A DNA stretch of 10,982 bases, taken from positions 1 to 10,982 of the forward strand of contig JAHXIM010000532.1 of NCBI GenBank assembly GCA_025655635.1, written 5' to 3'. Shown in pieces: positions 1 to 5,947 of this stretch; position 1 is the first letter of the stretch; each line of letters opens with the position of its first letter. The notes beneath the pieces were generated by a model that saw only the letters and a list, made by a program, of their open reading frames with translations, had not been told where the DNA came from and did no database searches. The stretch is from a gamma proteobacterium symbiont of Lucinoma myriamae (GTDB taxonomy: Bacteria; Pseudomonadota; Gammaproteobacteria; GRL18). The position numbers were made by a program, and so were the translations under genes.

Positions 1-38
1 TTTGATCAGGAACAATAAAATTACAATTAATGTTGTAC

Positions 39-72
39 GATAATCTATCGATTCATGATGATTATCTTTTTT
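39..72 (+). terminator. Stem-loop with U-tract upstream of hpt (terminator or attenuator)
   Basis: GATAATC at 39-45 is a perfect inverted repeat of GATTATC at 60-66. Inner ATC/GAT (47-49/57-59) can add three pairs past a one-base bulge, leaving a 7-nt loop. Six Ts follow at 67-72. This is the layout of an intrinsic terminator on the + strand, although the stem is AT-rich. Only 26 nt separate the T-run from the hpt start, too few for a promoter. The element therefore either ends an upstream gene or acts as an attenuator in the hpt leader. Confidence 0.4.
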
Positions 73-98
73 CAGGATCGACTAATTAAAAAGAATTT

Positions 99-659
99 AT
101 GTCAGAATTAAATCAACTACTTATTGAATGCCGTCAAGTCAGAGAAGAGGCAGACTGTTTATACACCAAAGATGAAATGCTTCTGGAAATTTCAAAATTG
201 GCAAAAGCAATCACAGCCGAACTAGCAGAAACACATCCCGTTGTCATTGGCATTATGAATGGCGGGATGATTCCTATGGGGTTATTAATACCGGAGTTGG
301 ATTTTCCATTACAAATTGATTATCTGCATGCTACTCGCTATCGTGATAAAACCCGTGGCGGCCAATTGCAATGGCTGGCATCACCAAAAATCTCATTAAA
401 TGAGCGCACTGTGTTATTAGTCGATGATATTAATGATGAAGGGATAACTCTTGAAGCAATAAAAAGCTATTGCCAGAAAGAGGGTGCAAAAAAAGTTTAT
501 AGCGCTGTGCTGGTCAATAAACTGCATGATCGAAAAAATAATACGGGTGCAGATTTTGTTGCACTGGATATTCCTGATCGTTATGTGTTTGGTTTTGGTA
601 TGGATTATAAAGGGCTATTGCGTAATGCACCTGGTATCTATGCAGTAAAAGGTTTATAA
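99..659 (+). CDS. hpt: Hypoxanthine-guanine phosphoribosyltransferase
   Basis: A cytoplasmic type I phosphoribosyltransferase of 186 residues that joins hypoxanthine or guanine to PRPP, giving IMP or GMP. The PRPP-binding loop is clear at residues 105-118: hydrophobic strand, two acidic residues (DD 109-110), then INDEGITL. The N-terminal GIMNGGMIPMG (51-61) is the pyrophosphate-binding loop region. The C-terminal FGFGMDYKGLLRN (164-176) is the base-binding end typical of HGPRTs. Length is normal for the family. The ATG has only a weak purine-rich ribosome site (AAAAAGAA). The next gene starts 3 nt after the stop, so the two are almost certainly co-transcribed. That neighbour releases hypoxanthine, which suggests hypoxanthine is the main substrate here (inference). 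Confidence 0.93.
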   Translation: MSELNQLLIECRQVREEADCLYTKDEMLLEISKLAKAITAELAETHPVVIGIMNGGMIPMGLLIPELDFPLQIDYLHATRYRDKTRGGQLQWLASPKISLNERTVLLVDDINDEGITLEAIKSYCQKEGAKKVYSAVLVNKLHDRKNNTGADFVALDIPDRYVFGFGMDYKGLLRNAPGIYAVKGL

Positions 660-662
660 ATA

Positions 663-1418
663 ATGACTGAAAAAAATAAAATTGCAATTATTGGCGGTAC
701 CGGATTAACCTCATTACAAAATCTTGAAATCATACGCCGTGAAGTGGTAATGACACCTTATGGTGAACCTTCATCGCCTTTAAGTTATGGCTGTATTCAA
801 GGAGGTACTGACGTCGTTTTTCTGGCTCGTCATGGTCATGCTCATAATATTCCCCCGCATATGGTGAATTATCGAGCCAACTTATCTGCTTTACATAATG
901 TCGGCGTGACAAAAGTCATCGCGGTTAATGCAGTGGGCGGTATTCGTGATGATATGAGCCCGGGCAGCTTAGTCATACCCGATCAAATTATTGATTATAC
1001 CAGCAGACGAATTAATACTTTTTTTGAAAAAAATCTTAGCCATGTAACACATATTGATTTTTCATATCCTTATAGTAACGAGCTGCGTCAGCTGATTGTA
1101 GATACGGCAAAAAAAGAAACGATTGATGTGATTAAAGAGGCGACATATGCTGCAACTGAAGGACCAAGGCTCGAAACGGCGGCTGAAATTCATCGCCTGA
1201 AACGTGATGGTTGCGATATCGTCGGTATGACAGGTATGCCTGAGGCGGCTTTAGCAAGGGAGCTGGAGATGGATTATGCTTCAATTTGCGTGAATGCTAA
1301 CTGGGCAGCCGGTTTAAGTAATGAGCTGATCACCATGGAAGCAATAGAGAAGAACCTGGACGGCGGCTTAGAAAAAGTACGTGACTTGCTTGCAGCAGTA
1401 TTAAACACTACGCTCTGA
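663..1418 (+). CDS. S-methyl-5'-thioinosine phosphorylase (MTAP/PNP family)
   Basis: A 251-residue purine nucleoside phosphorylase of the MTAP branch. IIGGTGL (9-15) is the N-terminal phosphate-binding loop. ARHGHAHNIPPH (55-66), NAVGGI (89-94) and EGPRLETAAEI (166-176) are family motifs, and MTGMPEAALARE (189-200) precedes the base pocket. In MTAPs the base-contacting motif is ATDYD. Here it is NANWA (211-215), with Asn213 where human MTAP has Asp220. Asn at this position is the 6-oxopurine signature, so the substrate should be methylthioinosine, as in the Pseudomonas aeruginosa enzyme, rather than methylthioadenosine. The products would be hypoxanthine and methylthioribose-1-phosphate. AAAGG at 648-652 is the likely ribosome site. 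It forms a tight operon with hpt, which would use the hypoxanthine. Its end is 27 nt from the convergent csiV stop. Confidence 0.88.
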   Translation: MTEKNKIAIIGGTGLTSLQNLEIIRREVVMTPYGEPSSPLSYGCIQGGTDVVFLARHGHAHNIPPHMVNYRANLSALHNVGVTKVIAVNAVGGIRDDMSPGSLVIPDQIIDYTSRRINTFFEKNLSHVTHIDFSYPYSNELRQLIVDTAKKETIDVIKEATYAATEGPRLETAAEIHRLKRDGCDIVGMTGMPEAALARELEMDYASICVNANWAAGLSNELITMEAIEKNLDGGLEKVRDLLAAVLNTTL

Positions 1419-1445
1419 TACTGTTCTTTAGCATTAAGCCAGGGA

Positions 1446-2348
1446 CTACTCGCTGTCACTGGCTGATGTAGTAAATGGCGTTACATAAACCAGTAGTCCA
1501 AAAACAGGGTTGTCTATGTAATGTAGTTCACGACTGCGCATTTTACGATTTTGTTTGAACTGATAAACCTGATTGACACATTGATTTACATCGACACCTT
1601 CATCTGGATTGGTATTGTTAGCGCTAAGCTCTGCTGCTTTACCTTCTTCTAATTTGCTTTTTTCTAATTGAGAAGTGCCATTTTCTAACTGCTCATCCAG
1701 AGCTTTATCACCAGTTTGTTCTGTCAGGGGAGGCGTTGTCATATAAACACACTCAGAGGCCTTAAGATCAACCTGCATGTGCAGGTATCGAGACACATAT
1801 AGCTTCAGATCACCGTCGGGTATCAGACTATCAGAAAACTGATTTGCAGTGATTCGAATAGGCAGGGCTCTATTTTTAGATAAAGAGCGTTGAGTCCAGC
1901 CAAAGTGAGCTAATAGCTTATAATCTTTTGAATAACGCAGATGAGCGGCTGAATCTGATAATTTATAATTTTCAGAGGATAATGCAGCAATACCGTTTCT
2001 TAGCGCTCGAAAACGTTTGTTTGGCATATCGTATTCAGCTAAAGCAGGGCTGTCATTAGTGAGCTGATTATTGTCAATGGTATTGTTTGAGTAATCTGAA
2101 ATGCTATTATTTAAAATATCTGGTTTACTCCAGAACTCATCCTGCTTTCCCTGTTCATTCAAATGCCTGAAAAGAATGACTTCAACAATATAATACTGTT
2201 TTTCTTCAGGAGAAGACTGTTCTGTTGTGGTCTGCTTATTGTCAATTGGCTCAGCGGGTGCTTTTTCTGCATCTTTTGCTGCAAATAGTGGCAGGCTATC
2301 GGCAAAAATCAGAAAAAAACAAAAAAATGTTTTAAAAATAATAGGCAT
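1446..2348 (-). CDS. csiV: CsiV-family exported protein
   Basis: A 300-residue protein with an N-terminal signal peptide (hydrophobic residues 3-23, probable cleavage near LFAA). This is followed by a low-complexity linker rich in Ala, Glu, Pro, Gln and Thr (about 24-50). The mature part begins with YYIVEVILFRH (52-62), the usual opening of CsiV/DUF2803 proteins. It contains LKLYVSRYLHMQVDL (181-195) and ends in the family's best-conserved block, RKMRSRELHYIDNP (268-281) plus GLLVYVTP (284-291). CsiV of Vibrio is a periplasmic peptidoglycan-binding protein needed for growth with D-amino acids. That role is assumed from the family. An acidic insert (about 206-255) looks poorly conserved. The gene is divergent from the deformylase gene, with 112 nt between the starts. 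Confidence 0.82.
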   Translation of the reverse strand: MPIIFKTFFCFFLIFADSLPLFAAKDAEKAPAEPIDNKQTTTEQSSPEEKQYYIVEVILFRHLNEQGKQDEFWSKPDILNNSISDYSNNTIDNNQLTNDSPALAEYDMPNKRFRALRNGIAALSSENYKLSDSAAHLRYSKDYKLLAHFGWTQRSLSKNRALPIRITANQFSDSLIPDGDLKLYVSRYLHMQVDLKASECVYMTTPPLTEQTGDKALDEQLENGTSQLEKSKLEEGKAAELSANNTNPDEGVDVNQCVNQVYQFKQNRKMRSRELHYIDNPVFGLLVYVTPFTTSASDSE

Positions 2349-2460
2349 ACTATGTGCTTTTATCCTAATAAGTGTTTTGTAAGCGATATATTATGCAAAA
2401 TAGGGCAAGGGAAAGCTATACTAGAATGAGTAAATATAAATTATGGGATAAATATTTTCT

Positions 2461-3015
2461 ATGAGTGTGATTAATGTTGTAAAAATAGGCGATCTTTTCC
2501 TGACATTGAAAGCAAAACCAGTGATTGATTTTCAAGATGAAGTATTACCAGCGACTATTTCTAACATGATAGACACCATGAGACATTATCATGGTGTGGG
2601 CTTAGCCGCACCGCAAATTGGACTGTCCCGGCAGATTATAGTACTTGAAGTGGCTGACAATACTCGTTACCCACAAGCTCAGGCAATTGACCTGGATGTG
2701 TTAATTAACCCTGAAATTGTGCACTTGTCAGAGCAAACAGAAGCAGGCTGGGAGGGGTGTCTTAGTTTGCCGGGTATGAGAGGGCGTATTAGTCGCTCAG
2801 CAAGCCTGACTTATCAGGCATTAAATCTCACCGGGGAGTCAGTGGAAAAGACGGTATATGGTTTTAATGCGCGCATTATTCAACATGAAATCGATCATCT
2901 TAACGGGATTTTATATCCCCAGAGATTAAATGAACTATCTGACATTGGCGTAGAATTTGGCTTTGAAGATAGTCTGCCTGCTTTTCAACAGGAAAATCAT
3001 TCAGAAGTTAATTAA
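2461..3015 (+). CDS. def: Peptide deformylase
   Basis: A 184-residue cytoplasmic metalloenzyme that removes the formyl group from the N-terminal methionine of new proteins. All three catalytic motifs are intact: GVGLAAPQ (45-52), EGCLS (98-102, metal ligand Cys100) and HEIDH (142-146, two His ligands and the catalytic Glu143). It starts at ATG 2461 with a weak GGGA about 12 nt upstream. TATACT at 2417-2422 could be its -10 element, but no good -35 is present. It is not paired with fmt, the usual partner of the housekeeping copy, so it could be a second deformylase. Its last 8 nt overlap the end of mutH on the opposite strand. Confidence 0.93.
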   Translation: MSVINVVKIGDLFLTLKAKPVIDFQDEVLPATISNMIDTMRHYHGVGLAAPQIGLSRQIIVLEVADNTRYPQAQAIDLDVLINPEIVHLSEQTEAGWEGCLSLPGMRGRISRSASLTYQALNLTGESVEKTVYGFNARIIQHEIDHLNGILYPQRLNELSDIGVEFGFEDSLPAFQQENHSEVN

Positions 3016-3679
3016 ACTGAGATTGTAAAATTTGCGCTGTAAATGATGTTCGTAGATAAAAACCACGTGGAAGTGTTTGTTTTCTAAGGCCATCCTGCCC
3101 AATACCTGTTGTTACCACAGAAGCATTAGCGGCTTTTGGACGGATTTGTAAATGCTCACCAAGATGAGCGGTAATCGTTTCAACCTGCCCCAGACTGATA
3201 AGCTCCATAAATTCTTCCCAATCATCCTTTAACTCTTGCATTTCCTGCTCAGAAGGTGACCAGATAAACCCCTGACCTACTTTACGTTCAGCGACTGGAA
3301 TTGAGGGAGCCGCTTCAATGGGCAGCCAGAGAACTCGTGATAATTTATGAAAAACACAAGAATCTTCCCAGGAAAGACCAATATGACTTAGCAGGGGGAC
3401 AACACAGACAAACGTGGTTTCTTTGGGCTTATGATTGGCATTTAGAGGGATTGTTTTTAATTCGATACCCAGATTTTGAAAATCAGGTTCAGAAAGATTA
3501 CCGGCAGAAGCACCTAAATGGACTTCGATGAGCTGGCCAATCCAGCCTTTATCGTGTTTTAAGTTTTCTGGTACAGGCCAATGAATTTCATCAGCGAGTT
3601 GAGATAGACTTTTTCCTGATAGTTCAATTACCCGAGATTTTAATTCAGTTTCAGTTTCGGGTTTTGGGTATTTGGACAT
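3008..3679 (-). CDS. mutH: DNA mismatch repair endonuclease MutH
   Basis: A 223-residue homologue of E. coli MutH along its whole length. MutH nicks the unmethylated strand at hemimethylated GATC after activation by MutS and MutL. The active-site residues are in place: Glu52, Asp66, Glu73 and Lys75, within GASAG (56-60) and IELKTIP (72-78). The C-terminal block LQIRPKAANA (177-186) and LPRGFYLR (203-210) matches the DNA-contacting end of the family. Its presence implies Dam-directed mismatch repair. It starts 5 nt after the stop of a small membrane-protein gene and has no clear ribosome site of its own, so translation may be coupled to that gene. The 3' end overlaps def by 8 nt, tail to tail. 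Confidence 0.95.
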   Translation of the reverse strand: MSKYPKPETETELKSRVIELSGKSLSQLADEIHWPVPENLKHDKGWIGQLIEVHLGASAGNLSEPDFQNLGIELKTIPLNANHKPKETTFVCVVPLLSHIGLSWEDSCVFHKLSRVLWLPIEAAPSIPVAERKVGQGFIWSPSEQEMQELKDDWEEFMELISLGQVETITAHLGEHLQIRPKAANASVVTTGIGQDGLRKQTLPRGFYLRTSFTAQILQSQFN

Positions 3680-3684
3680 CGCTG

Positions 3685-3864
3685 TTAGACGGATTTAATG
3701 AGTAAAAAGACAAAACCTATAACCAATAGCAATGGAATTAATGCCGCAAGCCAATCATTGTTTGAAGCTTTGGGACTGTTTTTTATCATGTCTTTTGCTC
3801 TTGGCAGCAAATACACTAACATTAAAACAATTAATAATGCTGAGAAAATTTTCATCCAATCCAT
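3685..3864 (-). CDS. Small two-helix membrane protein upstream of mutH
   Basis: An ORF of 59 codons. It begins MDWMKIFSALLIV and ends FVFLLIKSV. Two hydrophobic helices (about residues 5-20 and 40-56) flank a basic hinge containing PRAKDMIKNSPKA (21-33), followed by NNDWLAALIP (35-44). A Lys/Arg-rich loop between the helices suggests both ends face the periplasm (inference). An AGG (3876-3878 on the + strand, read on the minus) lies about 11 nt before the ATG. The mutH start follows its stop by 5 nt, so the two form an operon. I do not recognise a characterised family. Well-placed helices, ribosome site and operon spacing argue that it is a real gene rather than chance. The opposite-strand ORF here (3698-3886) is its shadow. 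Confidence 0.72.
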   Translation of the reverse strand: MDWMKIFSALLIVLMLVYLLPRAKDMIKNSPKASNNDWLAALIPLLLVIGFVFLLIKSV

Positions 3865-3974
3865 AATTAAATTACCTATTGATTAATAGTTTAAGGGTAG
3901 CGGTTTATGCGTTATGAGAATTCAGTATTGTATAAATGAGATCAGAGAAGGGGACTATGAAAGACTAAAACAAT

Positions 3975-4012
3975 TGAATGACAGAATGTAAGGATTTACT
4001 TTCTGCCATTCA
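3975..4012 (-). terminator. Stem-loop downstream of yccA
   Basis: TGAATGACAGAATGTAA (3975-3991) and TTACTTTCTGCCATTCA (3996-4012) form a 17-position stem with a 4-nt loop. Two positions are not Watson-Crick. In RNA read from the minus strand one of them becomes a G-U pair and the other is A-A. On the + strand both would be mismatches. This favours function on the minus strand, about 40 nt after the yccA stop. The sequence after the stem on that strand is AATTGTTTTAGTCTTT, a broken U-tract. Confidence 0.5.
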
Positions 4013-4051
4013 GATGTTGGCTGTTATCACACGTTTATTGACAAATAGTGC

Positions 4052-4717
4052 TTAATCGTCACTAAGAACACCTAGTAACATAAGCAGGTTGACAAAAATA
4101 TTATATAAACTTAAATACAAGCCAACTGTTGCCATGATGTAGTTTCTTTCGCCGCCATTAATGATGCGACTGGTATCATATAAAATAAAACCACTCATGA
4201 TTAAGATGATAGCTGCTGAAAGAGCTAGCGATAATGCCGGAATTTCCATAAAAATATTAGCTAAAGCAGTAATTAATACTAATACCATACCGACAATCAG
4301 CATACCGCCCATAAAACTAAAGTCACGACGGCTTGTTAATGCATAACCGGAAAGTGCTAAAAAAATCACTCCGGTACCGCCAAGAGACGTCATAATTAAT
4401 TGACTGCCATTAGACATTTGCAAATAGTTATTCAGCATGGGACCTAAGCCCAGACCAAGTAAACCGGTTATGGCAAAGACCACGCCAATACCAGCGGCAC
4501 TGTTAGCTGTACGTGGCAATACAAACCAAATCAAACCAATTGCTCCGAAAGTAGCCACTAGCGGCATATAGCCCGGCAGCTCCATCTGCATTGAGATAAA
4601 AGCGGTTAACGCACTAAAAAGCAGCGTGACAGAAAGTAATGCATAAGTGTTTTTAAGAACTTTGTTGGTTTCTAGAACAGATGTTTGCGTTTGTGCAAGC
4701 TCTACTGGTCGATTCAT
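4052..4717 (-). CDS. yccA: Bax inhibitor-1/YccA family inner-membrane protein
   Basis: A 221-residue polytopic membrane protein with about seven hydrophobic helices from residue 24 onwards, after a polar cytoplasmic N-terminus (1-20). The BI-1 signature GFILYDTSRIINGGERNYI (176-194), with Asp181, is intact. The following LYLSLYNIFVNLL (200-212) and acidic C-terminus resemble E. coli YccA more than YbhL. E. coli YccA binds the FtsH protease through its N-terminal tail and protects SecY when translocons jam. BI-1 proteins elsewhere are Ca2+ leak channels. The exact role here is inferred. A strong ribosome site, GGAGG, lies 10 nt upstream (4728-4732 on the + strand). The gene appears to be monocistronic, with a stem-loop after it. 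Confidence 0.9.
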   Translation of the reverse strand: MNRPVELAQTQTSVLETNKVLKNTYALLSVTLLFSALTAFISMQMELPGYMPLVATFGAIGLIWFVLPRTANSAAGIGVVFAITGLLGLGLGPMLNNYLQMSNGSQLIMTSLGGTGVIFLALSGYALTSRRDFSFMGGMLIVGMVLVLITALANIFMEIPALSLALSAAIILIMSGFILYDTSRIINGGERNYIMATVGLYLSLYNIFVNLLMLLGVLSDD

Positions 4718-4725
4718 TTTTTATT

Positions 4726-4737
4726 AGCCTCCAGGCT
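4726..4737 (-). promoter_or_regulatory. Ribosome-binding site of yccA inside a small inverted repeat
   Basis: AGCCTCCAGGCT is symmetrical. On the minus strand it reads AGCCTGGAGGCT and contains the GGAGG ribosome site of yccA. As RNA it could form a 4-bp stem with a UGGA loop that partly covers the site. The stem is short, and regulation by it is only a possibility. Confidence 0.35.
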
Positions 4738-4767
4738 TTTTATGGTAAAAAGTAATATTATGTTGGT

Positions 4768-4796
4768 AATATGCAATCTATGACATGAGAAATCAA
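4768..4796 (-). promoter_or_regulatory. Possible promoter of yccA
   Basis: Read on the minus strand, TTGATT (4796-4791) and CATATT (4773-4768) are separated by 17 nt, about 50 nt upstream of the yccA start. The match to a sigma-70 promoter is moderate. Confidence 0.3.
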
Positions 4797-4848
4797 GGAA
4801 AATTCAATTTTTTTTACGCTAGCACTAGCATTAGCTGAAAAGGTTGTT

Positions 4849-4854
4849 TATAAT
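4849..4854 (+). promoter_or_regulatory. -10 element of tRNA-Ser
   Basis: A perfect TATAAT lies 17 nt before the tRNA gene and is followed by CGCCTC, a GC-rich discriminator as in stringently controlled stable-RNA promoters. The -35 at the right distance (TAGCAT, 4826-4831) is poor. Confidence 0.5.
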
Positions 4855-4871
4855 CGCCTCACTTTTTAGAC

Positions 4872-4961
4872 GGTGGGCTGGCAGAGTGGCTGAATGCACT
4901 GGTCTTGAAAACCAGCAAGGAGTTAAATCCTTCGGGGGTTCAAATCCCTCGCCCATCGCCA
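4872..4961 (+). tRNA. tRNA-Ser (anticodon UGA)
   Basis: A 90-nt class II tRNA with an encoded CCA. The acceptor GGTGGGC pairs with GCCCATC (one G-U), with discriminator G. The anticodon stem CTGGT/ACCAG holds a loop with TGA, so it reads UCA serine codons. The long variable arm is AAGGA-GTTAAA-TCCTT. The T arm has GGGGG/CCCTC around TTCAAAT. It stands alone between yccA and the uvrY operon. Confidence 0.97.
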
Positions 4962-5108
4962 ATTCTAAAAAGTATCAATTCTGGAAATAGTCCACAATAC
5001 CTTAGCTCTCTCTTAAATTACCTGTAAAACCCTTGTAAATATAATAATTATACTTAATACTTATGTTTCGTTTTTTACTATGGTATCTTCTATACAAACA
5101 AGTTAAAC

Positions 5109-5136
5109 TTTCCAGATTATTTTTTTTAAATATAAT
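5109..5136 (+). promoter_or_regulatory. Possible promoter of uvrY
   Basis: A consensus TATAAT (5131-5136) is preceded, at 16 nt, by TTTCCA (5109-5114). Transcription would start near 5143, giving a leader of about 50 nt. The rest of 4962-5192 is very AT-rich and shows no other gene. Confidence 0.4.
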
Positions 5137-5192
5137 TAATTTATTAAAGTCAAATAACAGGCAGAAGCAATAATAAAGCCTTGGGGATTTCA

Positions 5193-5831
5193 GTGATAAA
5201 AGTATTGCTAGTTGACGATCATGAGTTGGTCCGAACAGGGATAAGACGTTTAATTGAGGATATTAAAGGTCTTGAAGTTGCCGGTGAAGTCGAAACGGGT
5301 GAGGCCGCTATCGAATTTGCCAATGATGAACATGTTGATGTAGTGCTGATGGACCTTAATATGCCTGGCATAGGCGGTTTGGAAGCAACCCGCAGATTGA
5401 TAATCAAAGATAAACACCTGAAAATTATTGTGGTTACTATTCATGATAGCGAACCATTTCCACAACAGTTGTTTAAAGCGGGTGCCATGGGGTATTTGAC
5501 CAAGGGGTGTAATATTGATGAAATAGTACATGCCATTAAAGAAGTGTTTTATGGTCAACGTTATATCAGTGTGGATATAGCCCAAAAAATGGCTATGAAT
5601 ATTCAACCCGACGATGAAAATCCTTTTGATAAGCTGTCTCAGCGTGAGATGCAAGTCATGATGATGAGCATGCAGGGTATGAAAGGGCAGAAAATTTCAG
5701 AGCAGTTAAGTTTAAGTCCAAAAACGATTAGTACTTATCGCTATCGTTTATTTGAAAAGCTCAGAGTGACTAATGATGTTGAATTAACTCGTTTAGCCAT
5801 GCAGTATGGCTTGATTGATGATACCATCTAA
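5193..5831 (+). CDS. uvrY: LuxR/FixJ-type response regulator, GacA/UvrY orthologue
   Basis: A two-component response regulator of 212 residues. The receiver domain (about 1-120) has acidic Asp8 and Asp9, the phosphorylation site Asp54 in LMDLNMPG, and Lys104 in YLTKG. The LuxR-type helix-turn-helix (about 145-208) contains LSQREMQVMMM and the recognition segment LSPKTISTYRYRLFEKL. It matches GacA/UvrY from start to end and lies directly before uvrC, as GacA/UvrY does in many gammaproteobacteria. In those bacteria BarA/GacS phosphorylates it and it activates small RNAs that bind CsrA. I chose the GTG start at 5193 because GGGG (5183-5186) sits 6 nt before it and MIKVLLVDDHELVR is the usual opening. 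A TTG at 5181 would add four residues and lack a ribosome site. Confidence 0.93.
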   Translation: MIKVLLVDDHELVRTGIRRLIEDIKGLEVAGEVETGEAAIEFANDEHVDVVLMDLNMPGIGGLEATRRLIIKDKHLKIIVVTIHDSEPFPQQLFKAGAMGYLTKGCNIDEIVHAIKEVFYGQRYISVDIAQKMAMNIQPDDENPFDKLSQREMQVMMMSMQGMKGQKISEQLSLSPKTISTYRYRLFEKLRVTNDVELTRLAMQYGLIDDTI

Positions 5832-5947
5832 TGATCTGCTAATATCGCTACGCAAAACGTTTAGTCTACTAATTATATTTATATCTCCTCCCCTCCGGGA
5901 GAGATTTATAGAACTCCATCTTCAGTCTGTAATGCTGTATTCCATAG

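Noticed and set aside
3698..3886. A 62-codon + strand ORF
   Set aside because: It is the complement of the small membrane-protein gene on the minus strand and has no ribosome site or recognisable protein features.
3914..3991. A 25-codon + strand ORF beginning MRIQYCINEIREGDYERLKQ
   Set aside because: Its composition looks protein-like, but it is very short, has no ribosome site at a useful distance, and runs into the yccA stem-loop. It may be a gene remnant; I cannot support it as a gene.
5181..5192. TTG at 5181 as the uvrY start
   Set aside because: The GGGG ribosome site lies inside this extension, and the GTG at 5193 gives the standard GacA/UvrY N-terminus.
5888..5901. CTCCC-CTCC-GGGAG hairpin between uvrY and uvrC
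   Set aside because: The stem is only 5 bp and no U-tract follows, so it is not a convincing terminator. A CsrA-type site was considered, but GGA is in the stem rather than in the loop.
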